DNA of 64,000 nucleotides from Schaalia hyovaginalis (GTDB lineage: Bacteria; Actinomycetota; Actinomycetes; Actinomycetales; Actinomycetaceae), in contig NZ_JACHMK010000001.1 of assembly GCF_014208035.1 (NCBI RefSeq), forward strand, positions 1,054,001 through 1,118,000, given 5' to 3'. Positions 37,216-45,732 of this stretch are shown here, one piece after another (the first letter of the stretch is position 1; each line of letters starts with the position of its first letter). The notes under the pieces were generated by a model. The model worked only from the letters and a program-made list of their open reading frames with translations. It was not told the DNA's origin and made no database searches. Position numbers and translations under genes: made by a program.

Positions 37216-38607
37216 GTGGCACAGGCCCCCTCCCGTCTCGATTCCGTCATCTCCCTCGCCAAGCGGCGGGGCTTCGTCTACCCCTGCGGTGAGATCTACG
37301 GCGGCACCCGTTCCGCCTGGGACTACGGGCCGCTCGGCGTCGAGCTCAAGGAGAACATCAAGAAGCAGTGGTGGCAGTACATGGTCCGAGGGCGCGAGGA
37401 CGTCGTCGGCCTCGACTCCTCCGTGATCCTGCCGCGCGAGACCTGGGTCGCCTCCGGGCACGTCAAGGCCTTCACCGATCCTCTCGTCGAATCGCTGCAC
37501 ACCCACAAGCGCTACCGCGCCGACGAGCTCATCGAGGCCTACGCCGAGCGCAAGGGCCTCGATCCGGATACCGTGACCCTCGATCAGGTGCCCGATCCCG
37601 TCACCGGCCAGCCCGGCGCCTGGACCGAGCCCCGCGCCTTCTCCGGCCTCCTCAAGACCTACCTCGGCCCGGTCGACGACGAGGCGGGCCTGCACTACAT
37701 GCGCCCCGAGACCGCCCAGGGCATCTTCGTCAACTACGCGAACGTCGCGGCTTCGGCCCGCAAGAAGCCGCCCTTCGGCATCGGCCAGATCGGCAAGTCC
37801 TTCCGCAACGAGATCACCCCCGGCAACTTCATCTTCCGCACCCGCGAGTTCGAGCAGATGGAGCTCGAGTTCTTCTGCGCTCCGGGCACGGACGAGGAGT
37901 GGCACCAGTACTGGATCGACTACCGCCGCGACTGGTACGTCGACCTCGGCATCGATCCGGGCAACCTCCGCTTCTACGAGCATCCCAAGGAGAAGCTCTC
38001 CCATTACTCCAAGCGGACCGTCGACATCGAGTACCGCTTCGGCTTCCAGGGCAGTGAGTGGGGCGAGCTCGAGGGGATCGCGAACCGGACCGACTTCGAC
38101 TTGACGACCCACTCGGAGCACTCGGGCGCGAAGCTCGACTACTACGATCAGGAGACCGGCGAGCGCTGGACCCCCTACGTCATCGAGCCTTCGGCGGGCC
38201 TGACCCGTTCGCTCATGGCCTTCCTCGTCGAGTCCTACCACGAGGACGAGGCCCCGAACACGAAGGGCGGCGTCGACAAGCGCACGGTCCTCAAGCTCGA
38301 CCCGCGCCTGTCGCCGGTCAAGGTCGCGGTCTTCCCGCTCTCGCGCAAGGATCAGCTGACGGGGCCCGCGAAGGAGCTCGCCGCCGAGCTGCGCAAGGTC
38401 TGGAACGTCGAGTACGACGACGCGGGCGCGGTGGGCCGCCGTTACCGCCGCCAGGACGAGATCGGCACCCCGTACTGCGTGACCTACGACTTCGATTCGG
38501 TTGAGGACGGCGCCGTCACCGTCCGTGACCGCGACACGATGGCCCAGGAGCGCATCCCGCTCGAGAGCGTGAAGACCTGGCTCATCGAGAAGCTCGGAGC
38601 CTGCTGA
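37216..38607 (+). CDS. glyQS: Glycine--tRNA ligase (dimeric type)
   Basis: Charges tRNA-Gly; class II synthetase of the alpha2 type (463 aa), as in actinobacteria. N-terminal [20 protein letters not shown], motif 1 [13 protein letters not shown] region, motif 2 [21 protein letters not shown], motif 3 [14 protein letters not shown], then the anticodon-binding domain ([14 protein letters not shown]). GTG start with AAGGAGC upstream. dusB starts on the base after the stop. No T-box leader was seen upstream. Confidence 0.97.
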   Translation: MAQAPSRLDSVISLAKRRGFVYPCGEIYGGTRSAWDYGPLGVELKENIKKQWWQYMVRGREDVVGLDSSVILPRETWVASGHVKAFTDPLVESLHTHKRYRADELIEAYAERKGLDPDTVTLDQVPDPVTGQPGAWTEPRAFSGLLKTYLGPVDDEAGLHYMRPETAQGIFVNYANVAASARKKPPFGIGQIGKSFRNEITPGNFIFRTREFEQMELEFFCAPGTDEEWHQYWIDYRRDWYVDLGIDPGNLRFYEHPKEKLSHYSKRTVDIEYRFGFQGSEWGELEGIANRTDFDLTTHSEHSGAKLDYYDQETGERWTPYVIEPSAGLTRSLMAFLVESYHEDEAPNTKGGVDKRTVLKLDPRLSPVKVAVFPLSRKDQLTGPAKELAAELRKVWNVEYDDAGAVGRRYRRQDEIGTPYCVTYDFDSVEDGAVTVRDRDTMAQERIPLESVKTWLIEKLGAC

Positions 38608-39888
38608 GTGACCCAGTCCTCGCCCGCGCCGCGCCCGATCTCCCCGCTGGAGATCGGGCCGGTGCGCGTCTGGTCGCCCGTCGTCCTCGCGCCGATGGCG
38701 GGGGTGACGGATGCCCCTTTCCGCAGGCTGTGCCGCGAGTTCGGCGAGCAGGGCCTGCCCGGCGCCCTGCGTCCCGCGGCGTCTTCAGGCCATCGGGGGC
38801 ACGAGGGCGGGGCTCCCGTCCCGGTCAAGGGCGTCGATGCGCCGGCCGGCCTTTACGTCATGGAGATGGTGACCTCCCGCGCCCTCGTCGAGGGGAATGC
38901 CCGGACCTGGGAGATGGTGCGGCCCGACCCGGTCGAGCGCGTCCGATCGATCCAGCTCTACGGCGTGGATCCGGCCGCCATGGCGAAGGCGACCGAGATC
39001 CTCGTCGGACGCGATCTCGTCGATCATCTCGATCTCAATTTCGGCTGCCCGGTGCCGAAGGTGACGCGCAAGGGCGGGGGAGCGGCGCTGCCGTGGAAGA
39101 AGGACCTCTTCGACGATCTCGTGCACGCGGTCGTTGATGCGGCGGATCGCGCGGGGTCGAGGGCGGGGCGCGATGTCCCGGTGACGGTGAAGATGCGGGT
39201 CGGCATCGATGAGGAGCATGTGACTTTCCTCGATGCGGCCCGGATCGCCCAGCGCCGCGGCGTCGCCGCGATCGCCTTGCACGCCCGCACGCAGGTCCAG
39301 CACTATTCGGGCCATGCCCACTGGGAGCGGATCGCGCGGCTGAAGGAGGCGGTCTCGGTTCCGGTCCTGGGCAACGGGGACGTGTTCTCCGGGGCGGATG
39401 CGGCGCGGATGATGGCGCAGACCGGCTGCGACGCGGTCGTCGTCGGTCGCGGATGCCAGGGGCGTCCGTGGCTCTTTGCCGACATCGTCTCGACCCTCAT
39501 GGGCGGGCCCGAGTTCTGTGATCCGGACCTGCGCGAGATCGCCGGGATCATCGAGCGGCACGCGCGGTGGGTCGTCGCGGATCAGGGCGACGAGGTGCGC
39601 GCGATGCGTGAGATGCGCAAGCACATCGGCTGGTACCTGCGAGGATTCGCGGTGGGCGGGTCCGCCCGGCACGCCCTGTCGATGGTGTCGAGTCTGGATG
39701 AGCTGCATGAACGGCTCATGAGTCTCGATCTGGATCAGCCCTTCCCCGAGGCGGCCGAGGGGCCGCGCGGGCGGGCGGGCGGGGAGAAGGCCCCGCACCT
39801 GCCCGACGGCTGGCTCGACTCGCCCTTCCTCACCGAGGCCGAGCGCTCCCAGCTCCGCCTGGCCGAGGACGGGGCGGATGGAGGCTGA
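38608..39888 (+). CDS. dus: tRNA-dihydrouridine synthase (DusB type) with an insertion
   Basis: FMN enzyme reducing uridine to dihydrouridine in tRNA. 426 aa. SPVVLAPMAGVTDAPFRRLC (FMN-binding start), catalytic Cys in DLNFGCPVPKVTRKGGGAAL, the HARTQVQHYSGHAHW stretch and VLGNGDVFSG. Between CREFGE (about residue 50) and GLYVMEMVTSRALVEGN there is an unusual ~35-residue insertion (LRPAASSGHRGHEGGAPVPV) that standard DusB lacks. GTG start follows the glyQS stop without spacing. C-terminal helical domain is complete. Confidence 0.9.
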   Translation: MTQSSPAPRPISPLEIGPVRVWSPVVLAPMAGVTDAPFRRLCREFGEQGLPGALRPAASSGHRGHEGGAPVPVKGVDAPAGLYVMEMVTSRALVEGNARTWEMVRPDPVERVRSIQLYGVDPAAMAKATEILVGRDLVDHLDLNFGCPVPKVTRKGGGAALPWKKDLFDDLVHAVVDAADRAGSRAGRDVPVTVKMRVGIDEEHVTFLDAARIAQRRGVAAIALHARTQVQHYSGHAHWERIARLKEAVSVPVLGNGDVFSGADAARMMAQTGCDAVVVGRGCQGRPWLFADIVSTLMGGPEFCDPDLREIAGIIERHARWVVADQGDEVRAMREMRKHIGWYLRGFAVGGSARHALSMVSSLDELHERLMSLDLDQPFPEAAEGPRGRAGGEKAPHLPDGWLDSPFLTEAERSQLRLAEDGADGG

Positions 39889-39889
39889 G

Positions 39890-40699
39890 ATGAATGCGAC
39901 GGCGAGGTCCGCGGATTCGCGGATCGTCATGATCGGACGCGCGGGGGCGCCTCGCGGGGCCGTCGGATTCGGCGGGCGCACCCGGATCATCGCGCCGGTC
40001 CTCGGCGCGGATCGTGAGGCCCTGGACGCCGAGATGAGGCTTCTCGCCGGATCCGAGGGGGCGGCGGTCGATATCGTCGAATGGCGGGTCGACTCGCTGC
40101 TCGCCGCGCTGCCCGCGGGGGCGGACGCCGCAGCCGAGATCGCGCGAGCCTGGGAGCAGGCGGTGTGTCTCAGCCCGCTGCCCGTCCTCGCGACGATCCG
40201 GACGATCGACGAGGGCGGAGAGGCCTCGCTGGACGCGGTGGAGTACGCCGAGCTCGTCGGCGTGCTCGCCCGTCTCGCCGATGCCGTCGATGTCGAGATC
40301 GACCGTGCGGGGGCGAAGGACCTCATCGCCGGGGCGCGGGCCGCGGGGGCGATCGTCGTCGCCTCGCACCATGACTTCTCTGCGACTGCGCCGAGCGAGG
40401 CGGTCTTCGGGGTGCTGTCGCGCATGGATGCGGCGGGCGCCGACGTCCTCAAGATCGCCTGCCGGGCGAGGGACGCGCAGGACGCGCTCCGCCTGCTCGA
40501 TGTGCAGCTGCGGGCGCGCGCCGAATTCTCCCGTCCGATCATCGCGATCGGCATGGGCGGGGTCGGCGCGCTCACCCGCATCGCGGGCTCACGATTCGGA
40601 TCGGCGGCGACTTTCGCGAGCCTCGGGGCGGCTTCCGCGCCCGGGCAGTTGAGCGTCGAGGAGACGCGGGGAGTCCTTGATCTTCTTGAGCGGGGCTGA
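39890..40699 (+). CDS. aroD: 3-dehydroquinate dehydratase, type I
   Basis: Third step of the shikimate pathway, by Schiff-base chemistry. 269 aa from ATG 39890 (GGAGG upstream; ATG 39878, inside the dusB stop region, is an alternative). Active-site His in VVASHHDFSATAP, Schiff-base Lys in DVLKIACRA, EWRVDSL early in the barrel (conserved Glu/Arg), and SRPIIAIGMGGVGALTRIAG near the end. One nt separates it from dusB. Confidence 0.92.
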   Translation: MNATARSADSRIVMIGRAGAPRGAVGFGGRTRIIAPVLGADREALDAEMRLLAGSEGAAVDIVEWRVDSLLAALPAGADAAAEIARAWEQAVCLSPLPVLATIRTIDEGGEASLDAVEYAELVGVLARLADAVDVEIDRAGAKDLIAGARAAGAIVVASHHDFSATAPSEAVFGVLSRMDAAGADVLKIACRARDAQDALRLLDVQLRARAEFSRPIIAIGMGGVGALTRIAGSRFGSAATFASLGAASAPGQLSVEETRGVLDLLERG

Positions 40700-40717
40700 G
40701 ACCAATCGGTCGGTCTC
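40698..40717 (+). terminator. Hairpin at the aroD stop codon
   Basis: GAGACC (40698-40703) and GGTCTC (40712-40717) with an 8-nt loop; it includes the last two bases of the stop codon. The following ~245 bp, up to the response-regulator stop, hold no gene that I can support. Confidence 0.45.
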
Positions 40718-40964
40718 TTCCCTGAGCCGTGATATCTGCGAGCGATGGGTCGCTTCGCCTCCACGATGAGCGTGAAGCGTCGACGGGCCTCGCCCGGACG
40801 CAGATCCGGTACGGCGCGTCGCGATGCAATCCGGACGATGCCGATCACTCGGCTGGCGGGCGCGATCGCCCGGTGAAGGAGGGCCTTCTTCCTGCAGGGA
40901 CGGCCGAGGAGATGAACGGCCTGTGGCTTTCCCAGGGGGGCGGCAGCCAGTCGCAGCTCGTCTA

Positions 40965-41702
40965 TCAGTGCTCCGAGGACGCCCTCGGGCACCTCGCTCC
41001 CGGTGGGAGGGGGGATGAATCGCCCTCGCTTCGGCGGGCACCGGCATCTGCTCCGATCCCGCAGCGCTGTGCGCGGATCGCGACTTCGGTCCGCGATGAG
41101 CAGCCGAGGTGCTTGAGGATCTGACTCACGTAGGTGCGGGCCGAGCCCTCGGATATGTTGAGCGACTTCGCGATTTCTCGATTCGACTTCGCCTGCGCGA
41201 GCTCGACGAGGACGGGGCGAAGCCGATCGGGTAAACGATCGAGGGCGGAGGCGAAGGCTGAATTGCCGTCGGTGGTCGAGGCGGGGACGAGGGAGGGCGG
41301 CGCATCGAGGGCGGGGGAGATGATGCGGGTTCCCGAATAGGCTGCGAGGAGGTTGGCGGCGAGGCTTTCGGGCGGGAGATCCTTGGAGAGGATGCCGTTC
41401 ACTCCGACCGCAAGCGCTCTGGAGCACAGATCCGGGAGGGCGAATGCCGTGTAGAGGACGACGACGACCCCGGGTGCGAGTTCGCGCAGCCGCTCGGCGG
41501 TGGAGATCCCGTCGAGGACGGGCATGCGGACGTCGAGAAGGGCGATGTCGGGCTGGAGGTCTTGGGCGATATCGAGGGCGGCCGCACCGTCGCCGACCGC
41601 TGCGATGATGTCGAGGCCCGAGTGGCGGCCGAGCAGGTCGATGAGTCTGGCGCGCAGTTCGGCGTCGTCCTCTGCGATGAGGAGGGTGAGCGGCGCGGTC
41701 AT
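40965..41702 (-). CDS. Response regulator, NarL/LuxR family
   Basis: 245-aa DNA-binding output protein of the two-component system encoded upstream. Receiver domain: acidic pair in TLLIAEDDAELR, phosphoacceptor Asp in LLDVRMPVLDGI, and a Lys in ILSKDLPPESL. The C-terminal LuxR-type helix-turn-helix reads LVELAQAKSNREIAKSLNIS and SARTYVSQILKHLGCSSRTE, followed by a ~30-residue tail. The ATG overlaps the kinase stop by 4 nt. It is the obvious candidate to bind the repeated TTGAC-N4-GTCAA-like element in the nearby promoters. Confidence 0.92.
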   Translation of the reverse strand: MTAPLTLLIAEDDAELRARLIDLLGRHSGLDIIAAVGDGAAALDIAQDLQPDIALLDVRMPVLDGISTAERLRELAPGVVVVLYTAFALPDLCSRALAVGVNGILSKDLPPESLAANLLAAYSGTRIISPALDAPPSLVPASTTDGNSAFASALDRLPDRLRPVLVELAQAKSNREIAKSLNISEGSARTYVSQILKHLGCSSRTEVAIRAQRCGIGADAGARRSEGDSSPLPPGARCPRASSEH

Positions 41703-42844
41703 CGTTCCTCCTCGTCTTCGCTTCGAGCGAGCGGGATCCGTGCGGACAGGACCCAGCGATCTGCGATGACGTGGGTTTCGAGTCGCGCTCCGAGAACGGC
41801 TGCTTGGCGGGCGAGGCCGGGCAGGCCGAGTCCACTCGAGGCCTCGGTCGTGGCACTCGCTCCGACTTCGTTGATGAGGGTGAGTTCGAGGCCCGCCCGG
41901 CTTGGCAGGTCGATGCTTTCAATGATGAGCGAGGCGGTGGAGTCCTTCGGCGCGTGCTTGAAGACGTTGACGCACCCCTCCCGGACGAGGGTGAGCAGGA
42001 GCGTTCGTCTCTCAACGTCGAGTCGGTTTTCGAGGTCGCCCTCGACGTCGGCGTCGAGGGCGATGCCGTGAGAGGCGAGCATTCGCTCGCTGTCGCGCAG
42101 GAGGCCGCTCAGGGTATCGGGGGCGGGGGAGGGGGCGGGCGAGGCGTCGATGACGAAGCGGAGGTCGGTCATCGCGGCTCGTGTGGCGTCGAGCGCGGCC
42201 CTGAGCTGAAGGGAGAGGCGAGGGTCGCTCGTGGTGGCGAGCGCCTCTTCCTGTGCGGCGATCGCTCGAACGAGGTGCGCTGCGGCGGTGTCGTGGAGGA
42301 TCTGGGCCGTCGACTGTCGGGCCTCGGCGAGCAGCGCGTGCGAGCGTTCCTTCTCGAGGGCGAGCGCGGTATCGGCGGTGCGCAGGCGCGCGGTGAATCG
42401 TCTGCCGCTGACTGCGATGAGGACGCTGAGAAAGGCCCCGATGGCGAGTTCGAGGAGGCCTGCGCGAAGGTAGGGGCCCGGGAGGTGGATCGCCCCGTAG
42501 GTGGCGAGGGCGAGTGCGGCGGTGATGTACCAGCCCTTGTAGATCCACAGTGCGGCGACGGCGTAGACGCCGAGGGCGCTCAAGCCGATCGATGCGAGCT
42601 CGTGGGGTGCGGCCAGACCGGCGAAGAGCAGGATGAGGAATGAGGCGCTTGAGAGCCGAGGGAATCGTCCGGCGAACCCCAATGCCACGCACATCATCGC
42701 GAGGAATGCAGTCGATGCGGCGGTCGTGGGCGGATAGAAGAACACGTCGGCCAGGAAGAGGAGGACTGCCAGCGCGGGGAAGGGAAAAGCGCGGAGGAAG
42801 CGACTCGGCTCCACCTGGTGGGTGCCGTGAAGGGATCGGCTCAT
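41699..42844 (-). CDS. Sensor histidine kinase, NarL-system (HisKA_3) type
   Basis: 381-aa membrane kinase. Five or so hydrophobic segments fill residues 15-140 (FPALAVLLFLADVFF, AALWIYKGWYITAALALATY, GLLELAIGAFLSVLIAVS), with no large extracellular domain, so it should sense something at or in the membrane, such as a small peptide. The dimerisation/phosphoacceptor helix has His in STAQILHDTAAAHLVRA, a variant of the usual ELHD box. The ATPase domain has the N-box VREGCVNVFKHA and G-box SSGLGLPGLARQ. The ATG overlaps the stop of a 50-codon gene encoding a secreted peptide (42841-42993), and it is coupled to the response regulator. Confidence 0.9.
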   Translation of the reverse strand: MSRSLHGTHQVEPSRFLRAFPFPALAVLLFLADVFFYPPTTAASTAFLAMMCVALGFAGRFPRLSSASFLILLFAGLAAPHELASIGLSALGVYAVAALWIYKGWYITAALALATYGAIHLPGPYLRAGLLELAIGAFLSVLIAVSGRRFTARLRTADTALALEKERSHALLAEARQSTAQILHDTAAAHLVRAIAAQEEALATTSDPRLSLQLRAALDATRAAMTDLRFVIDASPAPSPAPDTLSGLLRDSERMLASHGIALDADVEGDLENRLDVERRTLLLTLVREGCVNVFKHAPKDSTASLIIESIDLPSRAGLELTLINEVGASATTEASSGLGLPGLARQAAVLGARLETHVIADRWVLSARIPLARSEDEEER

Positions 42845-42993
42845 CGGCAGTCGGGGAGCCAGGGGAAGAGTGCGCAGATCAGAGGATTACCATCCCTCAG
42901 TTGAACGGAGGCGAGGTCCGGTGCCGGAGTGATCGCATATGCGGGCGCAGGCGTCGACAAGAAGATGAGCGAAGCGACAAGAATCGAATGCAC
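42841..42993 (-). CDS. Short secreted peptide precursor with two cysteines, candidate signal peptide pheromone
   Basis: 50 codons from GTG 42993, with GGGAGG 5 nt upstream. The product begins MHSILVASLIFLSTPAPAYA, a good signal peptide with an AYA cleavage site, leaving ~30 residues that end LICALFPWLPDCR with two cysteines nine residues apart (positions 40 and 49), able to form a 10-residue loop. Its stop overlaps the histidine kinase start (ATGA) and the strong ribosome binding site argues that it is translated. A small secreted peptide encoded directly before a membrane kinase with only short loops is the classic layout of a peptide quorum-sensing system. No maturation enzyme is adjacent. 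The pheromone role is inferred. Confidence 0.7.
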   Translation of the reverse strand: MHSILVASLIFLSTPAPAYAITPAPDLASVQLRDGNPLICALFPWLPDCR

Positions 42994-43118
42994 TGTGCCT
43001 CCCGGTGCCGTGATGGATCATGCGCGCGGACCGGCTTCGCCGATCGTGCCTCCTGCTTCGGCAGCATAGAGGGCCGTCGGCCGATACGGAGCGTGGTCGG
43101 CTTCGATCAACGCAAGTG

Positions 43119-43173
43119 TTGACATTCTGCGATAGCGCTCGGCCTGTTGTCGGTGTCGCCGTCTTCCTAGACT
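43119..43173 (+). promoter_or_regulatory. Shared regulated promoter, copy 1 (secreted peptide gene)
   Basis: TTGACATTCTGCGATAG starts at 43119 and the -10 TAGACT is at 43168-43173: 49 bp from the first base of the element to the -10. Same spacing and related sequence as the promoters at 44977, 46062 and 48897. The -35 region (CTGTTG, 18 bp before the -10) is poor, so an activator is expected. On the opposite strand the same region lies upstream of the peptide-kinase operon and holds TCAAC-N6-GTTGA (43107-43122). Confidence 0.7.
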
Positions 43174-43221
43174 GGGCGTGCGGGCATGAGGATGCTCGGC
43201 GGTGAAGGAAAGGATGAGACG

Positions 43222-43536
43222 ATGAGGTCTCGAATGACAGCACTCCTCGGTGTGTGTGCAGTGAGTATGGCGATCACAGGCGCGTCGATCGCGCCGGCGC
43301 AGGCGGTCGCCGGATGCTCAGTGGGGGTAAACGACAGTGGAACCGTATTCTGGTCGTACTGCAGCGCGGCATCCGGAGTGAGTAGCCACAATGCCAAGGC
43401 CCAGATCTACTTCAATTCGGGATATTCAGGTCCTCGATTCTCGAAGAACCAGGCCCCAGGGGTCTACTCGTACAGCCCTGACTACTCGGGTGTCGGGTAT
43501 GTGATGGAGGGACCGTGGATTCAGGTCACCTACTGA
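43222..43536 (+). CDS. Small secreted protein, lactococcin 972-like bacteriocin candidate
   Basis: 104 aa. ATG 43222 has AAAGG 8 nt upstream. Signal peptide SRMTALLGVCAVSMAITGAS...APAQA, then a ~76-residue mature protein rich in Gly, Ser and Tyr, with two early cysteines (AGCSVG; SYCSAA) and the end VMEGPWIQVTY. The SSHNAKAQIYF stretch followed by NQAPGVYSYS resembles the THSATVV ... QRAGVWAKA pattern of lactococcin 972, a Sec-secreted bacteriocin whose operon carries an ABC transporter; an ABC exporter operon occurs here at 49001. Its stop overlaps the lipoprotein gene (TGATG). The C-terminal end is found again as stubs before other lipoprotein genes. Family assignment is tentative. Confidence 0.6.
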   Translation: MRSRMTALLGVCAVSMAITGASIAPAQAVAGCSVGVNDSGTVFWSYCSAASGVSSHNAKAQIYFNSGYSGPRFSKNQAPGVYSYSPDYSGVGYVMEGPWIQVTY

Positions 43537-44153
43537 TGACGTGGCGCCGTCTGAGCCTGTTCGCGCTCGGCCTCGCCCTCGCTGCGTGTTCCGCGCAGAC
43601 GGGCGCGGCCGAGCCGTACAAGCTGGAGTTAGATGATCTGATCGCACGCTCGGAAGGGGTTGAGCCGGCGGCTTCTATCCTGAAAGATCGTGTGATCACT
43701 GAAGCGGAGATCGCAGAGGTTGACAAGGCGTTTATCTCGTGCGTTGAGAATGCAGGGTTTCCTGGTGCGATCGTCGAAGATCTTGCTGGGAATGTCGGAA
43801 TCCCAATGCCGGCGGATGGAAGCGATTCTTCCGCTGCATTCGCCGACTGCTCGGAATCGACATTTTTTAGTGGAATTCACGGCGTCTTCTGGGGGATGCG
43901 GACGAATCCGAAGAATCTGTCGCAGGGGGAGGCGACGCTCGAATGCCTCAAGCGATTCCAACTCATCGATCCGGGACTCACGGCCGACGAGTTCATGCGT
44001 GAAGAGGAGGAATGGATCGCGAGTGCTCCGAGAGTCGATGGAGTCATCCATGGTGATCCCGGCCAAGCGCATTCGTACAGCGATCAGGCGGAGGGTGAGC
44101 GGATGCACACCGAGTGCATGATCGACCCCTCCATCACCCCGAATACCGAATGA
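43536..44153 (+). CDS. Four-cysteine lipoprotein 1 of the tandem array
   Basis: 205 aa, unknown family. Lipobox LAAC (cysteine at about residue 18). The mature part has the core EPAASILKDRVITEAEIAEV then FISCVENAGFPG, and four cysteines in the contexts SCVENAG, DCSEST, ECLKRF and ECMIDPS, which are shared by lipoproteins 2, 3, 4 and 6. The ATG overlaps the stop of the secreted peptide gene by one base, so peptide and lipoprotein are coupled, suggesting an immunity or accessory role for the lipoprotein. An exact copy lies at 47038-47655. A TTA leucine codon and mixed third positions set it apart from the GC-rich flanks. Confidence 0.75.
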   Translation: MTWRRLSLFALGLALAACSAQTGAAEPYKLELDDLIARSEGVEPAASILKDRVITEAEIAEVDKAFISCVENAGFPGAIVEDLAGNVGIPMPADGSDSSAAFADCSESTFFSGIHGVFWGMRTNPKNLSQGEATLECLKRFQLIDPGLTADEFMREEEEWIASAPRVDGVIHGDPGQAHSYSDQAEGERMHTECMIDPSITPNTE

Positions 44154-44189
44154 CTCGGCGACGGCCCGTGGGTGAAAGTTCAGTACTGA
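44154..44189 (+). pseudogene. C-terminal stub of a secreted peptide gene (stub 1)
   Basis: Directly after the stop of lipoprotein 1 the same frame reads LGDGPWVKVQY and stop, matching the end EGPWIQVTY of the 43222-43536 peptide. The stop overlaps the ATG of lipoprotein 2 as TGATG, exactly as at 43534-43538. It is a fossil showing that lipoprotein 2 once had its own peptide gene. Confidence 0.65.
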
Positions 44190-44860
44190 TGCGTGGGAGT
44201 GGCGCCTCGCGGGCTGCTTCTCGTGCCTTAGTGCTTCTTGGTATCGCCCTGGTTTCGCTCGCCGGCTGTACGGCTCGCGAGGCGTCCACTCCCGAAGAGC
44301 GGTATCGCCCGGAGTTCGAAGAACTCATCGCGAAGGTCGGTGATGACGAGCCGGCGGCAAGCATCCTTGAGGACTATCGGCTTGACGAAGTTGAGATCGA
44401 GCAATTGCACGACGCATATGTTTCGTGCGTGGCCGATCAGGGATTCCCCGGTCTCTATTTCGATTCGATCACCGGTTCCACTGGATTCTCCAGGGGGATC
44501 GCAGATGACCGATTCAATGACGCGAGAAAGGCGATGGATGACTGCGATACCTCGACTCATTCGAGTGATGTGACCTATCTTTATGCTCAGCTCATCCAGA
44601 ATCCTGAGAAGGAAGATCCGAATCAGGTTGTGATCGATTGCATGGTGCGTCGAGGGGTTTTGGATCAGTCGTATACGGTTGAGCGTTTTGAAAAGGAACT
44701 CGAGGCGTGGATCGCGCAGCCCCATACGATGAAGGGGGAGCAGATCATCGGGAGCCCTGGTGAGGCATTCACGTATCTGGGGGATCGGGAGGAGGGGATC
44801 CGGGTGTTCATGGAATGCTCCTATGACCCGACGAGCGGGGACACCAGTGAGAGCGGATGA
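44189..44860 (+). CDS. Four-cysteine lipoprotein 2 of the tandem array
   Basis: 223 aa from ATG 44189; signal MRGSGASRAASRALVLLGIA and lipobox LAGC. An upstream ATG (44150, overlapping the previous stop) is in frame, but 44189 keeps the TGATG junction seen for lipoproteins 1, 3 and 4. The core DEPAASILEDYRLDEVEIEQ and VSCVADQGFPG are homologous to lipoprotein 1 and all four cysteines are kept (SCVADQ, DCDTST, DCMVRR, ECSYDP). Function unknown; a partly deleted copy is at 47691-48170. Confidence 0.72.
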   Translation: MRGSGASRAASRALVLLGIALVSLAGCTAREASTPEERYRPEFEELIAKVGDDEPAASILEDYRLDEVEIEQLHDAYVSCVADQGFPGLYFDSITGSTGFSRGIADDRFNDARKAMDDCDTSTHSSDVTYLYAQLIQNPEKEDPNQVVIDCMVRRGVLDQSYTVERFEKELEAWIAQPHTMKGEQIIGSPGEAFTYLGDREEGIRVFMECSYDPTSGDTSESG

Positions 44861-44976
44861 TGGGAAGCGCGAGTCTGATGTCGTGACGGGACGAGCTCTC
44901 GCGTGAGCTTTTGGTCCTTGCCTCGTCGGGGAATAGTCGGGGCCTCCAGTGCCGTTCGGGTGAGCTGCGAGAAATA

Positions 44977-45031
44977 TTGAATTTTGTCAATATTGATAGC
45001 CCTGTGCAACGACGCTTCGTTCCTCTAAAAT
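44977..45031 (+). promoter_or_regulatory. Shared regulated promoter, copy 2 (SdpC-like gene)
   Basis: TTGAATTTTGTCAATA starts at 44977; -10 TAAAAT at 45026-45031, again 49 bp apart. The second half GTCAAT is identical to that of copies 3 and 4. The remainder of 44861-45084 holds no gene that I can support. Confidence 0.7.
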
Positions 45032-45084
45032 GGGCTCTGTGGAAGTAAGGAGGCTTTCACATGGCGTAAAAGGGAAAGGCAATG

Positions 45085-45723
45085 ATGTCTCGGATGAAGG
45101 CATTATTCGTTGTGTGCGCTGTCACTATGACGATTTCGATCATGTCGGCGTGCCCTGTGTATGCAGTGCAGGAACTGCCTTCTGCTGGCGGATGCATATC
45201 GCCTATTGGTGCGCGCGCGAAGAGTTTTCGTGAAGATGCGATTTCGGCGCACTCTTCGATTTATTGTGATGGGGCTAGTCTGTCTTATTCCTTGTTCGAC
45301 TCCAAAGAGGATATTTCTACGGTGACGATGGAGAAGATGGCTTTGCTTCAACAGAGTGATGCATTGATGTCCTTGTTCATAGGAGCTTCGGATCAAGACA
45401 TCGTCGATGCGTATCTCATTTTCTTTGCTGAGCATTCGACTCGAGCTGACGTTGAGCGGTTTGTTGAATCGACTCAAGGGAAGCATTTTGTCATTCAGGG
45501 AACCGTTAACTCTCCTTCGATCAGCCTTGAGGAAGGTAGGCTGTATCAGGATCGTGATGTTCCAACCTGTTGGCGGGGCTGGCTTGCAGCGTTTGCATAT
45601 TTCGCTGCACAGGGGATGACTTGCGGTCCGTTGCATCTTGCTGGAGGGGTTCCCGGATTCGTCTGCGATGGCGTATTCTTTGCGATTGGGCTGCTTCCGG
45701 ATTTCAATGCGTCGTGCAAGTGA
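45085..45723 (+). CDS. SdpC-like secreted antimicrobial peptide precursor
   Basis: 212 aa, clearly lower in GC than its surroundings. Signal peptide MSRMKALFVVCAVTMTISIM...CPVYA, strikingly like that of the 43222 peptide. A charged, helical pro-region follows (SFREDAISAHSS; ASDQDIVDAYLIFFAEHSTR), then a hydrophobic, cysteine-rich C-terminal ~55 residues (TCWRGWLAAFAYFAAQGMTC; GVPGFVCDGVFFAIGLLPDF). This layout - Sec signal, soluble pro-domain, hydrophobic toxin peptide near the C-terminus - is that of the Bacillus cannibalism toxin precursor SdpC and its relatives. ATG 45085 is preferred over 45082 by spacing to AAAGG. A small membrane protein follows at once. No SdpA/B processing genes are seen. 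Confidence 0.55.
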   Translation: MSRMKALFVVCAVTMTISIMSACPVYAVQELPSAGGCISPIGARAKSFREDAISAHSSIYCDGASLSYSLFDSKEDISTVTMEKMALLQQSDALMSLFIGASDQDIVDAYLIFFAEHSTRADVERFVESTQGKHFVIQGTVNSPSISLEEGRLYQDRDVPTCWRGWLAAFAYFAAQGMTCGPLHLAGGVPGFVCDGVFFAIGLLPDFNASCK

Positions 45724-45732
45724 GGTGAGGAG

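Noticed and set aside
38785-42015. Very long open frame (over 1,000 codons) on the minus strand across dusB, aroD and the response regulator
   Set aside because: It is antisense to dusB and aroD, both with clear catalytic motifs, and its translation is low-complexity Arg/Pro/Ala-rich; an artefact of high GC.
42841-43000. Lanthipeptide or sactipeptide precursor reading of the 50-codon gene
   Set aside because: It has a Sec-type signal peptide and no modification enzymes nearby; a plain secreted peptide fits better.
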